Shown: in pieces, positions 47,721 to 59,706 of the stretch | How the letters are laid out: each line of letters opens with the position of its first letter | How positions within the stretch are numbered: position 1 is the first letter of the stretch | Assembly (NCBI RefSeq): GCF_023856365.1 | Contig: NC_064534.1 | Coordinates: 11,056,536 to 11,120,535 of the forward strand | Direction: 5' to 3' | DNA length: 64,000 nucleotides | DNA from: Brienomyrus brachyistius | Lineage: Eukaryota > Chordata > Actinopteri > Osteoglossiformes > Mormyridae | Translations under genes and position numbers: made by a program | Notes under the pieces: model-generated | Databases searched by the model: none | What the model was told of the DNA's origin: nothing | Seen by the model: only the letters and a program-made list of their open reading frames with translations

Positions 47721-49839
47721 GGATTCACGCGATTCCTTAAATTTGAAGAAACTAATATGGCTAATAGTGCACCAAATATTCGTATTTCATTGGTATGATT
47801 AACATTACATTCGTATTATTAAACATTGTTTATGGAATATATGCTAATTGTATGTTTTCTATACATTCATGATTTACATTTTTTATATGATTTACATGTT
47901 TGTTTGTTTATACACACAAGAAAACATTATTTTCTGTCTATAACAAAAAGTTTTAACAAGTTTAATGTTAGGTCTCCATGAACGGTAATCATTTCCCTTT
48001 ACCGACGAAATTCTTAATGCAGGGCTGCCAACTTTGATCAGCTGGATGGAGTAAGATTTTGGAGTAAGTCTGCACCCACATGCACACGCATTTACATGTA
48101 TGATTTTCCAGTTCAACGGTAAATGAGATGTTTTGTGAAAGTTATTGGATAAACATCCCTAGCAACACCTGGAAGCCACCAACTCTCAAAAATACTATTA
48201 AAACCTAACATATAATTAACATATATTTCCCCCCGCTTGTGAACTGAATTCAGCTTGTTTGGAACACGTTTCCCGAATGCTTGCTAAGGCCATCCTGGCC
48301 CATCCGACATTCTCCCCATGTGCCAATTCCAACTCACTTGATACCTTTGATTGAGAGCTCTGCTTTCCTAAATAATTTTTAGTCACATAGACGAAGCAAA
48401 TTCTCACTCTCACCATGAAACATGTTTGGTATAGAGGGACATTATAGGCTGTCATGTTAAAAATACGAAGTCATAACCTTCATAATTTTTTAATCATCAC
48501 TATGCCCACTAGATGTCGCCAGAACAGCCTGCCCAGCCCATTTCCGCTTCTAGTACAGGGTCATGACTGTGTGGGTGGCTGGAGCTCATACCATGCGGCA
48601 TAGGGTACAAGTCAACACCTTGATTAGGATTGCAGTCCATCGCGGGACACAAATAATCACATATGTAGAGATGGCTGTTTGCTGACAGCAGCAGGAATCT
48701 GGTAAAAGGTATTTTTACACTAACATTAATAAATAGTGACATTTAGCATGCTGCAGATTCTCTTGTCATGTCACCAGTTTGCAGATGTACTGTGATTTGC
48801 ACTTCATGGATTCACGGTTGGCATAAGCGAGTTTGTACAAGTATGAACAGTACCGGAACATTTGTGACACTCATGTATTCAGGAGATGATAGTTTATCTT
48901 ATTCAAAAGAAGTGTGACACTCACTTTTCATCTCACTTATCATTACCATTCAGCTGAGAACATGTGGGCCTGCTTGTTTCCACCGAATTTATCAGCACAA
49001 AGTAATAATGCTCATTCACTATTTATACTTGAGAAGAGATGGAGGGTTTATTTTGAATCTTTAAGAAATTTCAATATTAACTGATAGATTTAATGACTCG
49101 TTTCACGGCACTTAGGGACAGATGGTTTCCTCTGAGCACTATAGATATCTTCGGCACGGAAACTACCTTTAATAATAAAAGAGGCATTAATGTGCCATTC
49201 TTCCTTCCAGCCAGAAAGGCAGAGTCTTGTATTACTCTGGAATTACAATTAATTCACAGGACATTTCATCTAAATTCCCCTCCTGTTGTGAAATGTCTTC
49301 CTTTTGATGTCTTATTTTTGGTTCTTAGTTTTAAAATCCAATTTATGTACGGTATTCACAAAATAGCATGAAGCCTTATTCACCCTGGATTGGATGCCAG
49401 TCTACATATATGCCCACAATTACTTACCGATACCTGCACGATAATGTATATTATTTATTACATAATCTGGATGAGAGAGTCTAATGCAAACCCAGAAATT
49501 CCGATGGTGGTCCAGGTGGCAGAAAGCATCTTCCTTGTCTCTGACATTAAAAAATGCTCCCAGAAAGACTGGCCTTTGTGCAGAAGTGGTGTGGATTTTT
49601 ATCCTTGTCATGTAACCACATATTACCTAACATGACAAAAAAAATGTAAAGCCCTAACATTTAAAAATACACAGTCTTAAAGTTAATAATAGGAAAGACC
49701 AATCTTCTGTGACCCATGTAATGGTTGGAAAACAGATGGATGGATCAATGAATGGGGGAAAGTTTAGAATAAAATATATGGTGTAAGAGGCTTTAGTGAA
49801 TAGAATGAGTCAAGCTTTAAGCATCATTAATTCAGGGTT
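47721..49839. other. intergenic, little structure
   Basis: AT-rich with no recognised gene. A minus-orientation SINE fragment is at 48505-48665, and a short SINE tail (GGATGGAT) is near 49735. Confidence 0.6.
48505..48665 (-). mobile_element. SINE fragment
   Basis: Contains CAGTCCATCGCGGGACAC and, in order, pieces matching the reverse complement of the fish SINE body (GCGATGGACTG, then a CCAGCCACC and CATGACCCTGTAC-like stretch). It lacks the tRNA-like head. Confidence 0.5.
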
Positions 49840-50915
49840 CAAGGTGTTTTATTGCTATGTGTAATTGTGTGGATAGCAGAATAGGAACATGCCAGATAAA
49901 TGCAAGACAGTAAACTCAAACTAAAATACAAAGCACAAAACAATAAATGCTTCCAACAACAATAAATAACAAATAGCACAGGATCACAACACCGTATACA
50001 AAAAACTCATAAGCATGCACAATTAGCACATACAAAACAAAAGAAATTTCATGTGCAAGAGATGTCTTAAGGGTAGAATCAGGGCAACAGTGACATATTC
50101 AGTGTGTAATTAGCATTCATTTATTGCAAGTGTTGTGGATAGAGTGCTTGTATATCATCCTGTACCCTCTGCCAGAAAGGAGGAGGGATGATGGAGAAAG
50201 GCGCCCTTTCAGAATGATTGGCACCTATGATGGTATGTTCTGACCTTTCCAAGGCAGCATGTGGTGTGTATGTCTTGGTCTGCTGTGAGGTACGTGCCGG
50301 TAATGCTCTAAGTGTTCTTAAGCTCTTTTTGCAGTGCAATGCAGTCATGTGCTGAGATTCTGTGACACCGGAATGTTATGCAATGCGTGAGAATGGACTC
50401 TGTAGTGCATCTGTAAAAAAAAAAAAAAAAAAAAAAAAAAGGTGGTTAGCACATCTGGTGACATTCAGACCTTCCTCAGATGTCTGAGGAGTGGGGTGAC
50501 CAACCAAGGCTGTTGTCAGTGATGGTGACTCCCGGGAAACTGAAGCTCTTCAGCCCCTTTTACGGCAACCCCACCAATTTGGATGGAAGTGTGAGGAGGC
50601 GTTAGCTTTCAAAAGCCAGTGATCAGCTGCTTAGTCTCGCTGATGTTTAAGAAGAGTTTGTTTTCCTGGCACCTCTCTGTCGGTAGCCTGGCCTCCTCCC
50701 TGTGGGCTGTCTCATTGCCATTGGTGATTAAGCCTAGGATGGTGTTGTCGTCAGCAAACTTGACGTTGGTGTTGGGGACGTCTCTGGCCTCCTTGTCAAG
50801 AGTAGGCAGTAAGTATAACAGATTCTCAGCACACTGCCCTGTGGGACGCCCATGTTGAGGATTCTGGTAGGAGAGGTGCTTCTGCAAGTCCATAAATTAT
50901 AGAAAACTATGGGCA
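49840..50915 (-). pseudogene. broken non-LTR retrotransposon (L2/CR1-like) reverse transcriptase
   Basis: On the minus strand from about 50910 downwards, peptide pieces in changing frames show reverse transcriptase blocks. GVPQGSVL comes first, then VKFADDNTILGLI with the catalytic FADD, then ENKLFLNISETKQLI, then a FPGVTITDNSLGW-like piece, and near 50350-50130 a C-terminal stretch resembling the end of fish LINE ORF2. The 3' end (about 49840) has a TTTATTGC-like tail. Several frameshifts and stops and an inserted A run (about 50413-50441) show it is dead. The exact clade is not certain. Confidence 0.8.
50413..50441. repeat. poly(A) run
   Basis: About 28 A within the dead LINE. It could mark the tail of a second insertion. 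Confidence 0.85.
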
Positions 50916-53770
50916 ATTTTGCCTGAAGGCTTGCTATTATGCAGTTAGATGCTTTCCAGTTCCTAAGCTGTGGGGTTTCATATCGCTTTAAATCTATAAA
51001 AATACTACCAATTGTCCATTAGAGGGAGCCAAATCCAGAACATATCTTTAGGCAGGAGACTGTTAATGGCACAGTGCATCTCTATGTAGCTGATTGCAGT
51101 TATTAAATTCTGTGGAACGTGCTAAAGTTTTGTTGATGTCCTTAGCTGGCTTTGTTTTGGCATTTATTCCTCCACGTTCAAATGTTTTCTCCAAATACCC
51201 AAATGGTGGAGTTAACTATTTGTACCTCAGTGAAGGCTTTATGTCACAGCTTTGGGACTAAATGTTTAAATGAAACACTTCTGCAAATCCAAGCATGGAT
51301 GAAAGTGAGAAGTGTAGTGTGTTGAGGGTTTTGGAATCATTGCTTTTAGTTTAATAAACATTAAGGACTTGCGCCACTCTGTCGAGTTTGTATCTCCTCC
51401 TTCTGGGTTGCTCTGGCTACATTGCTTTCTATCTGCAGTCATAGTTTGTGAACGTAGGCAGGTATGTGCTCTGTGATGGACTGGCATCGTGGCCTACAAG
51501 CAGCTTGTATCATGTGCTGTATCTGTGGTGGGGCTTCGGGTGCTTAGAAGATGGATCAATGGAGTGAGGAAACCAGAAAAATAGGTAGTAGATGGAGCTG
51601 TAGCTGGACTTGATTAATACTCGTTTAAGGCATAAGCGTCAGGAGCTGCTGTCCAAGCCGGGCCAGTGCAACTGTTGAATGCGCTGTCATGCTAGTTCAG
51701 TGAAGGCAAGTCCAATGGCGGCCAAGAAGAACAGACGCTTTTCAGGAGTTGCTGCATGCCATGAGAAGTCGTCCCAGTTTTTTAAAAAATTTTTTTCCCG
51801 TTTTTACTTTTGTTTGTTGCTCGTTATAATCTCCATGGCAACAGAAGTTCAGTGATTTCTAAAATGTAATTACGGCACTGGTATGAAAATGTTTACTGCT
51901 TCGGCTTGTTTTGTTGCTGCAGGAGCCTGCCCCGATTCCGTTTAGCAAGCTGAGCCAAGTGAGCAACAGAATTCGGGGAATTAATCCATGGGTTTTGCTG
52001 ATGGGCCTCTGCTTATAGACGATCTTTTGCATCTCTTGTGCCAAAGTCTCTGCATAGCAATGGCGTAGGAGAGAGCTTGATATTGGGGGAGCGCAACGTA
52101 ATCATTTAAACGGCAAAGGTCATTTTATTGGGGGATAATGAAGCCTAATGAAATATTGGGGGGACAGCCCCCGCCCCCGGTTCATATGTCCCTGGTACTT
52201 AGGATGTGTACATTATATTTCACACGCACCATGACACCATCACTTGAAGTATAATTTCAACGTACTCAAGTGAACACAAGTTATTTGTATTTTCGATATA
52301 ATTATCATGAATGCATTGTGTGATCAGCTATAAAATAAGTGAAGTTGCCACCAAGCTGATTCTATCACATAATCCTTTTGTGAGCATGTCTGGGGTTATC
52401 ATATGCATGCAGTTAATGACCTCATTGTTTTCCCTGTCTTTTTATATATCTTGGTAATTTATTATGGATAGAATGGTCGTTTTCTACACTTCTGTGCATT
52501 GGGATTGATAGCAATAACGAAAATATTCATCAGACAGCCATGTGTACGCATAACTATGGAGACAGAATTCTCTGGAAGGAATTTTGCCCAGTGGATCTGA
52601 TGTCATCAAGGTTATTAACGGCTTTCAGATGTGCCCTCATGTTTGGGTGGGATGTTTAATTGTATTACAAATTACTGTGGCATCTTCGAAGAAAGCCACC
52701 CAGATGCAAAAATAACATTCTGCCCGACATCACAACGGATTGGCTGCGTTTCGACGGCAAGAGAGAGCAATCACTTGTTCAAGAAGCAGTCCCTTTGAGT
52801 TGGTTGTAAATAACCTTGCACTTTCTGAATCCCAATCAGAAAAGTGAAAAGCACAGAGCTTACAACTAGGGTTTTTATGGGGATTGAATGTAAAAGACAA
52901 AAGAACGCACTCAACTGAACATTCCGATGAGGTCATCATGCTGCCTGCAGTCGCCATGGAAACACGTGGGCCCTTTATGTAAACGTGACTCTTGCGGAGC
53001 TGTGGTCTTGGGCTGAAATGGAAGTGCTCCTGTTGATTTTCTTCCACAGTCCAAAGATACACAGTTCAGATGAATAGGTGACCTTCAATTACCTTTAGTT
53101 TGTCTCAGAAGCAGACCTAACAACTATCGTAAACCAATGACCCTCAATACTGATCTAGGCAGGTCAGGGTGAATGTCTAATTACAAAGCTGAGTACTGAG
53201 TGAGTAGAATAAATTGATTGCGTTAAGGAACCTAATCTATTCAGACAAAGACTTAAGTGCTCAGGTAAACTGAAAACCAGCACACAATGTCACACAAAGA
53301 CTCGAGTTGAGAGTTACTTAAAACTATTGAGAAGATAAATGAAGAAATATGCATCCACCTGAGCCGACTTGATTAAAAGCATTGAGGAATAGTGTGCACT
53401 AAATTCCTTTTAATTTCAGGCTTTTACTTGCACATTGTCGATGTTAAAAGCCAGCTTGCAGGGCTTAAAGCCTACACTGGGATGAAGCTAGTGGATAAAG
53501 AGAAGGGATACTGGAGGATATTGAAGACTACCGCCCTGGAAAATGGAAACTGGAGGTTGAACACCCTGAACGGACCGTCGCCTCGTAACAGACCCCTTTT
53601 GTGAAGTGATTCCTCAGTCTCTCAATAAACCCTTCACTCAAGGGGCATTTGTCTGTGCCCTTCTGGGTCTAATGCTCGCTACAAGATGCAGAGCAGTTGG
53701 GTTTTGTTTTTTCAATCATGTTTCTGTAAACAAGAATAAGAGAGGCAACAAAAATAAAATATCGATTGCA
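50916..53770. other. intergenic, no gene recognised
   Basis: Contains a SINE 3' tail in plus orientation at about 51470-51565 (GTGATGGACTGGCATCG... AGAAGATGGATC). I see no exon with supported splice sites. Confidence 0.55.
51470..51565 (+). mobile_element. SINE 3' tail
   Basis: GTGATGGACTGGCATCG at one end and AGAAGATGGATCAATGG at the other, which is the usual order of the 3' half of this fish SINE family. Confidence 0.5.
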
Positions 53771-53774
53771 GAAC

Positions 53775-53854
53775 AACTGAAACTGATTCCAACTGAAACT
53801 GATTCCAACTGAAACTGATTCCAACTGAAACTGATTCCAACTGAAACTGATTCC
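53775..53854. repeat. 16-bp tandem repeat, 5 copies
   Basis: Five perfect copies of AACTGAAACTGATTCC. It lies 66 bases before the 17-bp minisatellite at 53920. Confidence 0.95.
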
Positions 53855-53919
53855 TTGATCCCTTTTGTGAAAGTGACCAAGCAGCTCCCTCCCTGTTGGA
53901 ATTATTGACAGTGCAGTCA

Positions 53920-54168
53920 GGGGCCCCACAGAAACAGGGGCCCCACAGAAAAAGGGGCCCCACAGAAAAAGGGGCCCCACAGAAACAGGGACCCACAGAA
54001 ACAGGGGCCCCACAGAAACAGGGACCCACAGAAACAGGGGCCCCACAGAAACAGGAGCCCCACAGAAAAAGGGGCCCCACAGAAACAGGGACCCACAGAA
54101 ACAGGGGCCCCACAGAAAAAGGGGCCCCACAGAAACAGGGGCCCCACAAAAACAGGAGCCCCACAGAG
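53920..54168. repeat. 17-bp minisatellite, about 14 copies
   Basis: The unit CCCCACAGAAACAGGGG has variants with AAA for AAC, GGAG for GGGG, and a 16-base form (GGGA-CCCACAG). The unit length is not a multiple of three and the unit contains no stop in any frame on either strand, so long open frames appear on both strands; none is a gene. Confidence 0.95.
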
Positions 54169-54387
54169 GGTTGATGAGCCTAGTTTAAATTACCAAAGCA
54201 CGTTACATTGCATTATAAACCGGCGGAAATCAAAGGATATGCAGGAATCACCCCAGTTACGATTCCATTCCCTAAGTCTGGTTTTAAATTGAATTGGTAG
54301 GTAACTCAGAACCGGCACACAGGACACTTATTTAACATCAGCTAGTCAAAAGTTTGTTTTATTTTATAGTATACATTTTACCTTATA

Positions 54388-54707
54388 CAGATGCTCCTCT
54401 ACTTACGAACTTTCAAATTAAGAACTTTCAGACATACAAACGAAGAGGACTGTAAGTCTAAATTGTGTTCATTGGGCTCCCGTTTCCTGTCCGCAACATC
54501 AATTTTCTTTTTTGCGCACCAATTCCGCCTAGTATGACTTCTGGCCGCTACTCCTGCCGCGCAGCAGCGTAGCGTGCATACTCCCAGCATCCTACTTCTT
54601 TGTACTTGCGTATACCCTTAAAATGATGTTGAATAATGACTTACGAACATTCCAAATTACGAACGGCCATTCGTAATGTAACTCGTTTGTAAGTACAGGA
54701 GCATCTG
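54388..54707. mobile_element. Tc1/mariner-type MITE with TA duplication
   Basis: The left end CAGATGCTCCTCTACTTACG and the right end, reversed as CAGATGCTCCTGTACTTACA, are inverted repeats. TA flanks both ends (54386-54387 and 54708-54709), which is the target duplication of the Tc1/mariner/pogo superfamily. It is 320 bp long with no transposase. A second internal inverted pair (TTACGAA-like) lies inside the ends. Confidence 0.8.
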
Positions 54708-54756
54708 TAATATGTACTTTACCTTTCTGTAATAATACAGTAGATGATAAGAACAA

Positions 54757-55101
54757 GGGGCCGCATGGTGGTGCAGTGGTTAGCACTGTTGCCTCACACC
54801 TCTGGGACCCGGGTTCGAGTCTCCACCTGGGTCACATGTGTGTGGAGTTTGCATGTTCTCCCCATGTCGTCGTGGGGTTTCCTCTGGGTACTCCGGTTTC
54901 CCCCCACAGTCCAAAGACATGCTGAGGCTAATTGGAGTTGCTAAATTTCCCGTAGGTATGCATGTGTGAGTGAATGGTGTGTGAATGTGGCCTGCAATGG
55001 GCTGGCCCCCCATCCTGGGTTGTTCGTGCCCATTGCTTCCGGGATAGGCTCCGGACCCCCCGCGACCCAGTAGGATAAGCTTGGAAAATGGATGGATGGA
55101 T
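54757..55101 (+). mobile_element. tRNA-derived SINE, nearly complete
   Basis: The head carries a pol III-like A box region (GTGGTGCAGTGGTTAGCACTG) and a B box GGTTCGAGTC at 54812-54821. The body has the conserved GGAGTTTGCATGTTCTCCCC and TCCAAAGACATGC blocks, and the tail ends AAAATGGATGGATGGA. It is the best-preserved copy of the family seen at 26.7, 41.1, 48.5, 51.5 and 58.7 kb. It inserted next to, or into, the LINE tail that follows. Confidence 0.85.
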
Positions 55102-55104
55102 AAT

Positions 55105-55865
55105 AAGAACGTAAGAAATGTACAAACAAGAGGAAGCCATTCGGCCCATCAAGCTCTTTGGGGAGAACTTAACTAATAGCTCAGAGTTGTTAAAATCTTA
55201 TCTAGCTCTGATTTAAAGGAACCCAGGGTTTTAGCTTGCGCTACACTAGCAGGAAGACTATTCCATACTCTAATTATACGCTGTGTAAAGAAGTGTTTTC
55301 TCAAATTCCTTTTTAAATGTTCTCCCGCTAATTTCCACTTATGGCCACAAGTTCAAGTATTTAAACTAATATTGAAATAGCTATTTGGCTGAACAGCATC
55401 CAGACCTGTTAGAGTCTTATGTACCTGGATCATGTTCCCCCTTAGTCTCCTTTGCTTGAGGTTAAACAGATTCAGCTCAGCTAACCTCTCCTCATAAGAC
55501 ATTCCTCTAAGACCAGGAATCATTCTCATCGCCCTACGTTGCACCTTTTCCAAGACAGCAATGTCCTTCTTAAGGTATGGTGACCAAACTTGCACACAAT
55601 ATTCTAGGTGGGGTCTTATCAAAGAATTATATAATCGTAGCACCACTCCCTTTGTCTTAAACTCCATGCACCTAGAGATGTAATCCAACATCCTATTGGC
55701 CATTTTTATTGTTTCCCCACACTGGCGAGAGTGGGATATGGAAGCATCAACATACACACCAAGGTTTTTCTCATAATCAGCTACCTTTATTTCAGTGGAA
55801 CCCATAAAGTATCTGTACTTTATATTTCTGCTCCGTGCATGGATTACCTTATTTATCTATGTTAA
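55105..55865 (-). pseudogene. 3' part of a CR1-like LINE reverse transcriptase
   Basis: The open minus frame at 55805-55353 encodes the thumb and C-terminal region of a LINE reverse transcriptase: NLGVYVDASISHSRQC, then MANRMLDYISR, LYNSLIRPHLEYCVQVWSP, LEKVQRRAMRMIPGLR and YEERLAELNLFNLKQRRLRG. Beyond it the match continues in other frames to a TCGGCCCATCAAG and TTCTTACGTTCTTA-like 3' end at about 55105. The element is 5'-truncated and frameshifted, so it is inactive. Confidence 0.85.
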
Positions 55866-58040
55866 ATTTCATCTGCCAGGTATCAGCTCAGTCGCTAATT
55901 AAATCCAGATCCTGTTGTAGCCTCTCCGCTGCTAGATCAGTATCTGCTACACCATCCACCTTGGATTATTATTGTTACCAATAATAATAATATGGTGACA
56001 ATAAAAGTTGCTACATACAGTACTGTAGCTTTCCACAAGCGTAGTGAGTGCATTCGTTATTACAAACCATTATATTAAACTCAAATTTTTTATGTAATAG
56101 GGTTTATGTTAGTCCGCTTTTTAACCCTGGAACTCGTTACTCAGTCTTACTCAGAGTAAAATAAGTAAATAAATAAATAAATAGATCTTGCACAGGAGCC
56201 CATTGTAAGAATCTTATGCCGCTGAACTCCATGAATATTCTTACAGGAATAATTACCGATAACAGAATGATTACAGATAAGTATGTACAAAAGATGCAAA
56301 TACTTACACATTTTTCAAAAGTACAAGAAGGTAATGGGGGTAAAGATAACTGTTCATTCCAGGGTGTTGGAATGCAATATGAAGGGTGGCAGATGGTCCC
56401 GGCCTCACACAGACCCCTGGTGCTGATGTGTTGATTAGGAGCTGGCGAACCCAAGCAATGGAGGAAAGCCACTAAACGGGGAGCAGAACTGCAGCGGTAA
56501 ACATTGCTACAAAATAATACATGTAAGGAAAGATGTTGCTTCAGCACTGGCTAAATATAGCAATAGAAGGTGTGGGCCGGGCAGTAGGCAGACAAAGCCC
56601 CAGGTAGCATGATGGGTAAGGACATTACAGGGTCAAGCACTGGAAGCGATTGTTCCCCTAATCTTCTGCTCTTTAGCGGGGAAATGAATTAATAATATGT
56701 GTATGGACAGATGCAAAAAGCATACTGAATTCCTGGTTTTATTATAAATGTATTTTTCTTTTAACGAAAGTTTCTACACACAATGATACATTTTGTAGTA
56801 CTTCTTTACTCATTGAATAGTTGTGTATACAGTAGGTAGATTTACTGAAATCACATCTAGAATGGCTATATTCAGTAAGATGCTCCATTTATTCAGTTTT
56901 TACTCTTATGAACCATGGAGTAGGTTTGGATGTCGAGTACAGTGCTGGAGATACAGTAGCCCTGTTTGGGATCTGAACAACGTCTCCAATCCAAAGCATT
57001 TACAGAAGCTCTGCTCTGGTCTGCTTTGGCTTAGTAGAAAATTTCATGTTATATTTGTATTTGGCTTTTTCAGCTCCCATCCTGACTGGGAGGATAATTC
57101 TGGGATAACCTTCAATGACCCTTCAAGCCAATTTGTACATGAGGCACTTTCGAAGATCGACTTTCAGTCAGATGCATTTAGATGCTTAGTGCAAAACTAA
57201 TAAAATGGAACTCATCTAATTTCCATGAAATTACTACACTGCCTCATCCCCCAGTAGAAAAATGTGATCGGCTCTCACTATGTCACTGACAATTCATGCG
57301 AGTGTTGAGCCACCCAAACGCAAACAAGTGACAGAGTGGTGTAAGATCAGTTACATCCATACCCTGTATTCAGTTTGCATTAAGCCTCACTTACAGGGTT
57401 GTACGTCATGTTTGGGGAATAGGCTTTGTGTTTATGGAGGGATGTTGGCTGCAGGTATGTAGGGAAATATTTCTGTGAGACAATTAATATATATGCTTGG
57501 GACCAGCTACCCCAGGGAGAAGACAGCGAGAAGAAGCCGAGGGTCTAGCCGGTGCGCTAGAGTGGTTCGAACTCTATCTTGTACACATTGCTGTTATCTT
57601 TCCTTGATCTCCTCTTAGAGGGAGAGATGATTATGATTCCAAATTTGGTTCATCAGATTGCCTGGATTAATAAGTACCATGTCCTTATCGACCTCGTTAG
57701 CACCCATATGACTAAAAAACAGAAAAATAAATGTATTGCAACTGATCAGGTTAACTAGTACCCAGCATTGTTTACTTATTCCTGCCAAGACAACTATCTA
57801 ACATGCAGTATGATGATAAATGCAAATTGTCCTCTAATCTATCTGAGACTACACTGAAAGCCCCACATTTCCGTAACCATCATGCCACATGTAACCCAAA
57901 AATGAGCAAACATATCATTGACTTAATGCTTCCCTCATTAGGCCAGTTACTTAGTGAAACAACATTTAGTTTCCTGCTACATGAAGTAAATCTTTAGAGT
58001 GGCCTTACGAGTTTGCCCATTTCAGCTACAAATGTGTCTT
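55866..58040. other. intergenic, no gene recognised
   Basis: AT-rich. A 125-codon open frame at 56823-57200 resembles nothing I know and has no splice or start context that supports it. Confidence 0.5.
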
Positions 58041-58196
58041 GACAGCACCGATGCATCCAATCTCAGTCAAGCATAGCGCATTAGCATACGCTGACAGAAG
58101 CAATGCATCCAATCTCAGTCAAGCATAGCACATTAGCGTATGCAGACAGCACAAACACATCCAATCTCGGTCAACCATAGCACATTAGCATGTTCT
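58041..58196. repeat. 52-bp tandem repeat, 3 copies
   Basis: Three units start at 58041, 58093 and 58145 with GACAG and share CATCCAATCTC and CATAGC(A/G)CATTAGC. Divergence between copies is about 10-15 percent. Confidence 0.9.
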
Positions 58197-58732
58197 TTAA
58201 ATGTTACAAAAGATATATAAAGCCTTGGCATAAAATGTCTCACACAAAACCTGTAGAACAACTGTAGCTGGAGATTTTGGCCATACTATATTCACAACCC
58301 ATTGCTAGCGTAATATTTATTTTCAGGTATTACATTTTCTTTATGTCATCATAAGGCAGAAACGTATCAGATTCTTTGGGGATTGAAGGAAATAATAACT
58401 GTGTACCAAAACTGGTGTAAGGTTAAAATCTTCCATTGGTTTTAGCCTAGTGTCAGATTAACCCAACAATGACGCCGTATACTGTATGCTTCTTATAACT
58501 GCAAAAAAATGAAAGAAAAAAAAAACATACATGGCACAGGACCCGAATAATTTCAGTTTGCTCTAGCCATTATGATTGGATGCCCGGCTCCTGTACTGGT
58601 ATAACATTCGGCATTGGGGAAGTCAGTAAGTTTTGTAAGCTGTGATATAAGTCTGATTTTAAAAAAATGGCCAGTGTTTCTGGAAGGAAGTAAATAAGTA
58701 GTAACTGATCGTAAATTGTCCTTTCATTCAGC

Positions 58733-58935
58733 CATCTACTAAACCACCTTGGTCAGGAGCCTAGATCAGGCAGCAAGGACCCAGGAACGGGGACACCCTG
58801 GATCTGACAGGGACATTTAGGGACTCCAATCAGCATGGTGGAAGGAAACCGAATCACCCAGAGGAAATTCACATTCAAACTCCATATACTGCTGTGGTGG
58901 ATTCAAATCCCAAACTTTGGACCTACAAAGCAATG
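58733..58935 (-). mobile_element. SINE in minus orientation
   Basis: GCCATCTACTAAACCACCTTG begins the block. It continues with GGGACACCCTGGATCTGACAG, TTTAGGGACTCCAATCAGCA, GGAAGGAAACCGAATCACCC and CAAACTCCATA, and ends with a decayed B-box-like GATTCAAATCC and CAATGGCACTACCCACAGAG. This is the reverse complement of the 54757-55101 family including its tRNA-like head. Confidence 0.75.
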
Positions 58936-59519
58936 GCACTACCCACAGAGCCGACAAAAATGAAGAGAACCATAAAATAAATGAATGAATGTTGGATTTG
59001 TACCCATTCAATAATCCTAGCAATTTTCTGTATTATGTCATCCATTAACCCAGACTGGCTGAAAGTGAAAACGGATAAACACAAGATAAAATTTTTGCTG
59101 TTGTCTTATTGGTGCCGACCCATTCCAAGATATCAGGGTGTCAGTATGCTGTCCAACAGTCTTTGTGTCCATGTCCCTAAATAAAGCCGTACTACTGTAT
59201 CGTGATTGTCGTCCCTGCTCTGACATCTGACTATATTCCTGGATGCAGGAATCACTGTGTACCAACCCCATAGAAAATATTATGAGGGTGCTGCTGCCTC
59301 GCTTACAAATCCAGTCCTTTGACCATATTTTCAGTTTTAAGTGCGACTCCAGAAACAAATGGCGTGCTTTATGTAATACGTCATTTTGTGCCGCTTTTGA
59401 AAGAAAGCTCATCATAAGCGCGAAGACACAGAAGAACATGAAATCTAAGAAATGTGCGATGCTGCATGTACCCTGACTGGAATAGCAGTTCCAGTCTGGT
59501 ATTTTCAGTCTGTGTAGCT

Positions 59520-59706
59520 CAGTGTTTTTGAACCCGGCCTTCAGGGACCCCCAGATGGTCCACATTTTTGTTCCCTACCAGGAGCCGGGAGTGATTCTGA
59601 ACACAATACTCGGAAACTCCCAGATAGTCCATGTTTTTGCACCAGGAGCTGGGAGGGTGCAAAAGAGTTTCGAGGGGATCCCCGAGGACCGGGTTGAGAA
59701 ACACCG
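59520..59706. mobile_element. hAT-like MITE (187 bp)
   Basis: The left end is CAGTGTTTTTGAACCCGG, and the right end reversed is CGGTGTTTCTCAACCCGG, followed by a GGGGACC-like block on both sides. The flanks GTGTAGCT and GCGTAGCC match at 6 of 8 bases, a worn 8-bp target duplication. Internal sequence is arranged as an imperfect palindrome. Confidence 0.78.

Noticed and set aside
53669..54174. Open frames of 76-153 codons on both strands
   Set aside because: They are produced by the 16- and 17-bp tandem repeats, which lack stops in all frames.
54757..54830. Possible tRNA gene
   Set aside because: It has A- and B-box-like promoter blocks but no cloverleaf and continues into a SINE body with an ATGG tail.
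56823..57200. 125-codon open frame on the plus strand
   Set aside because: No recognisable domain, no start or splice context, and composition like the surrounding intergenic DNA.
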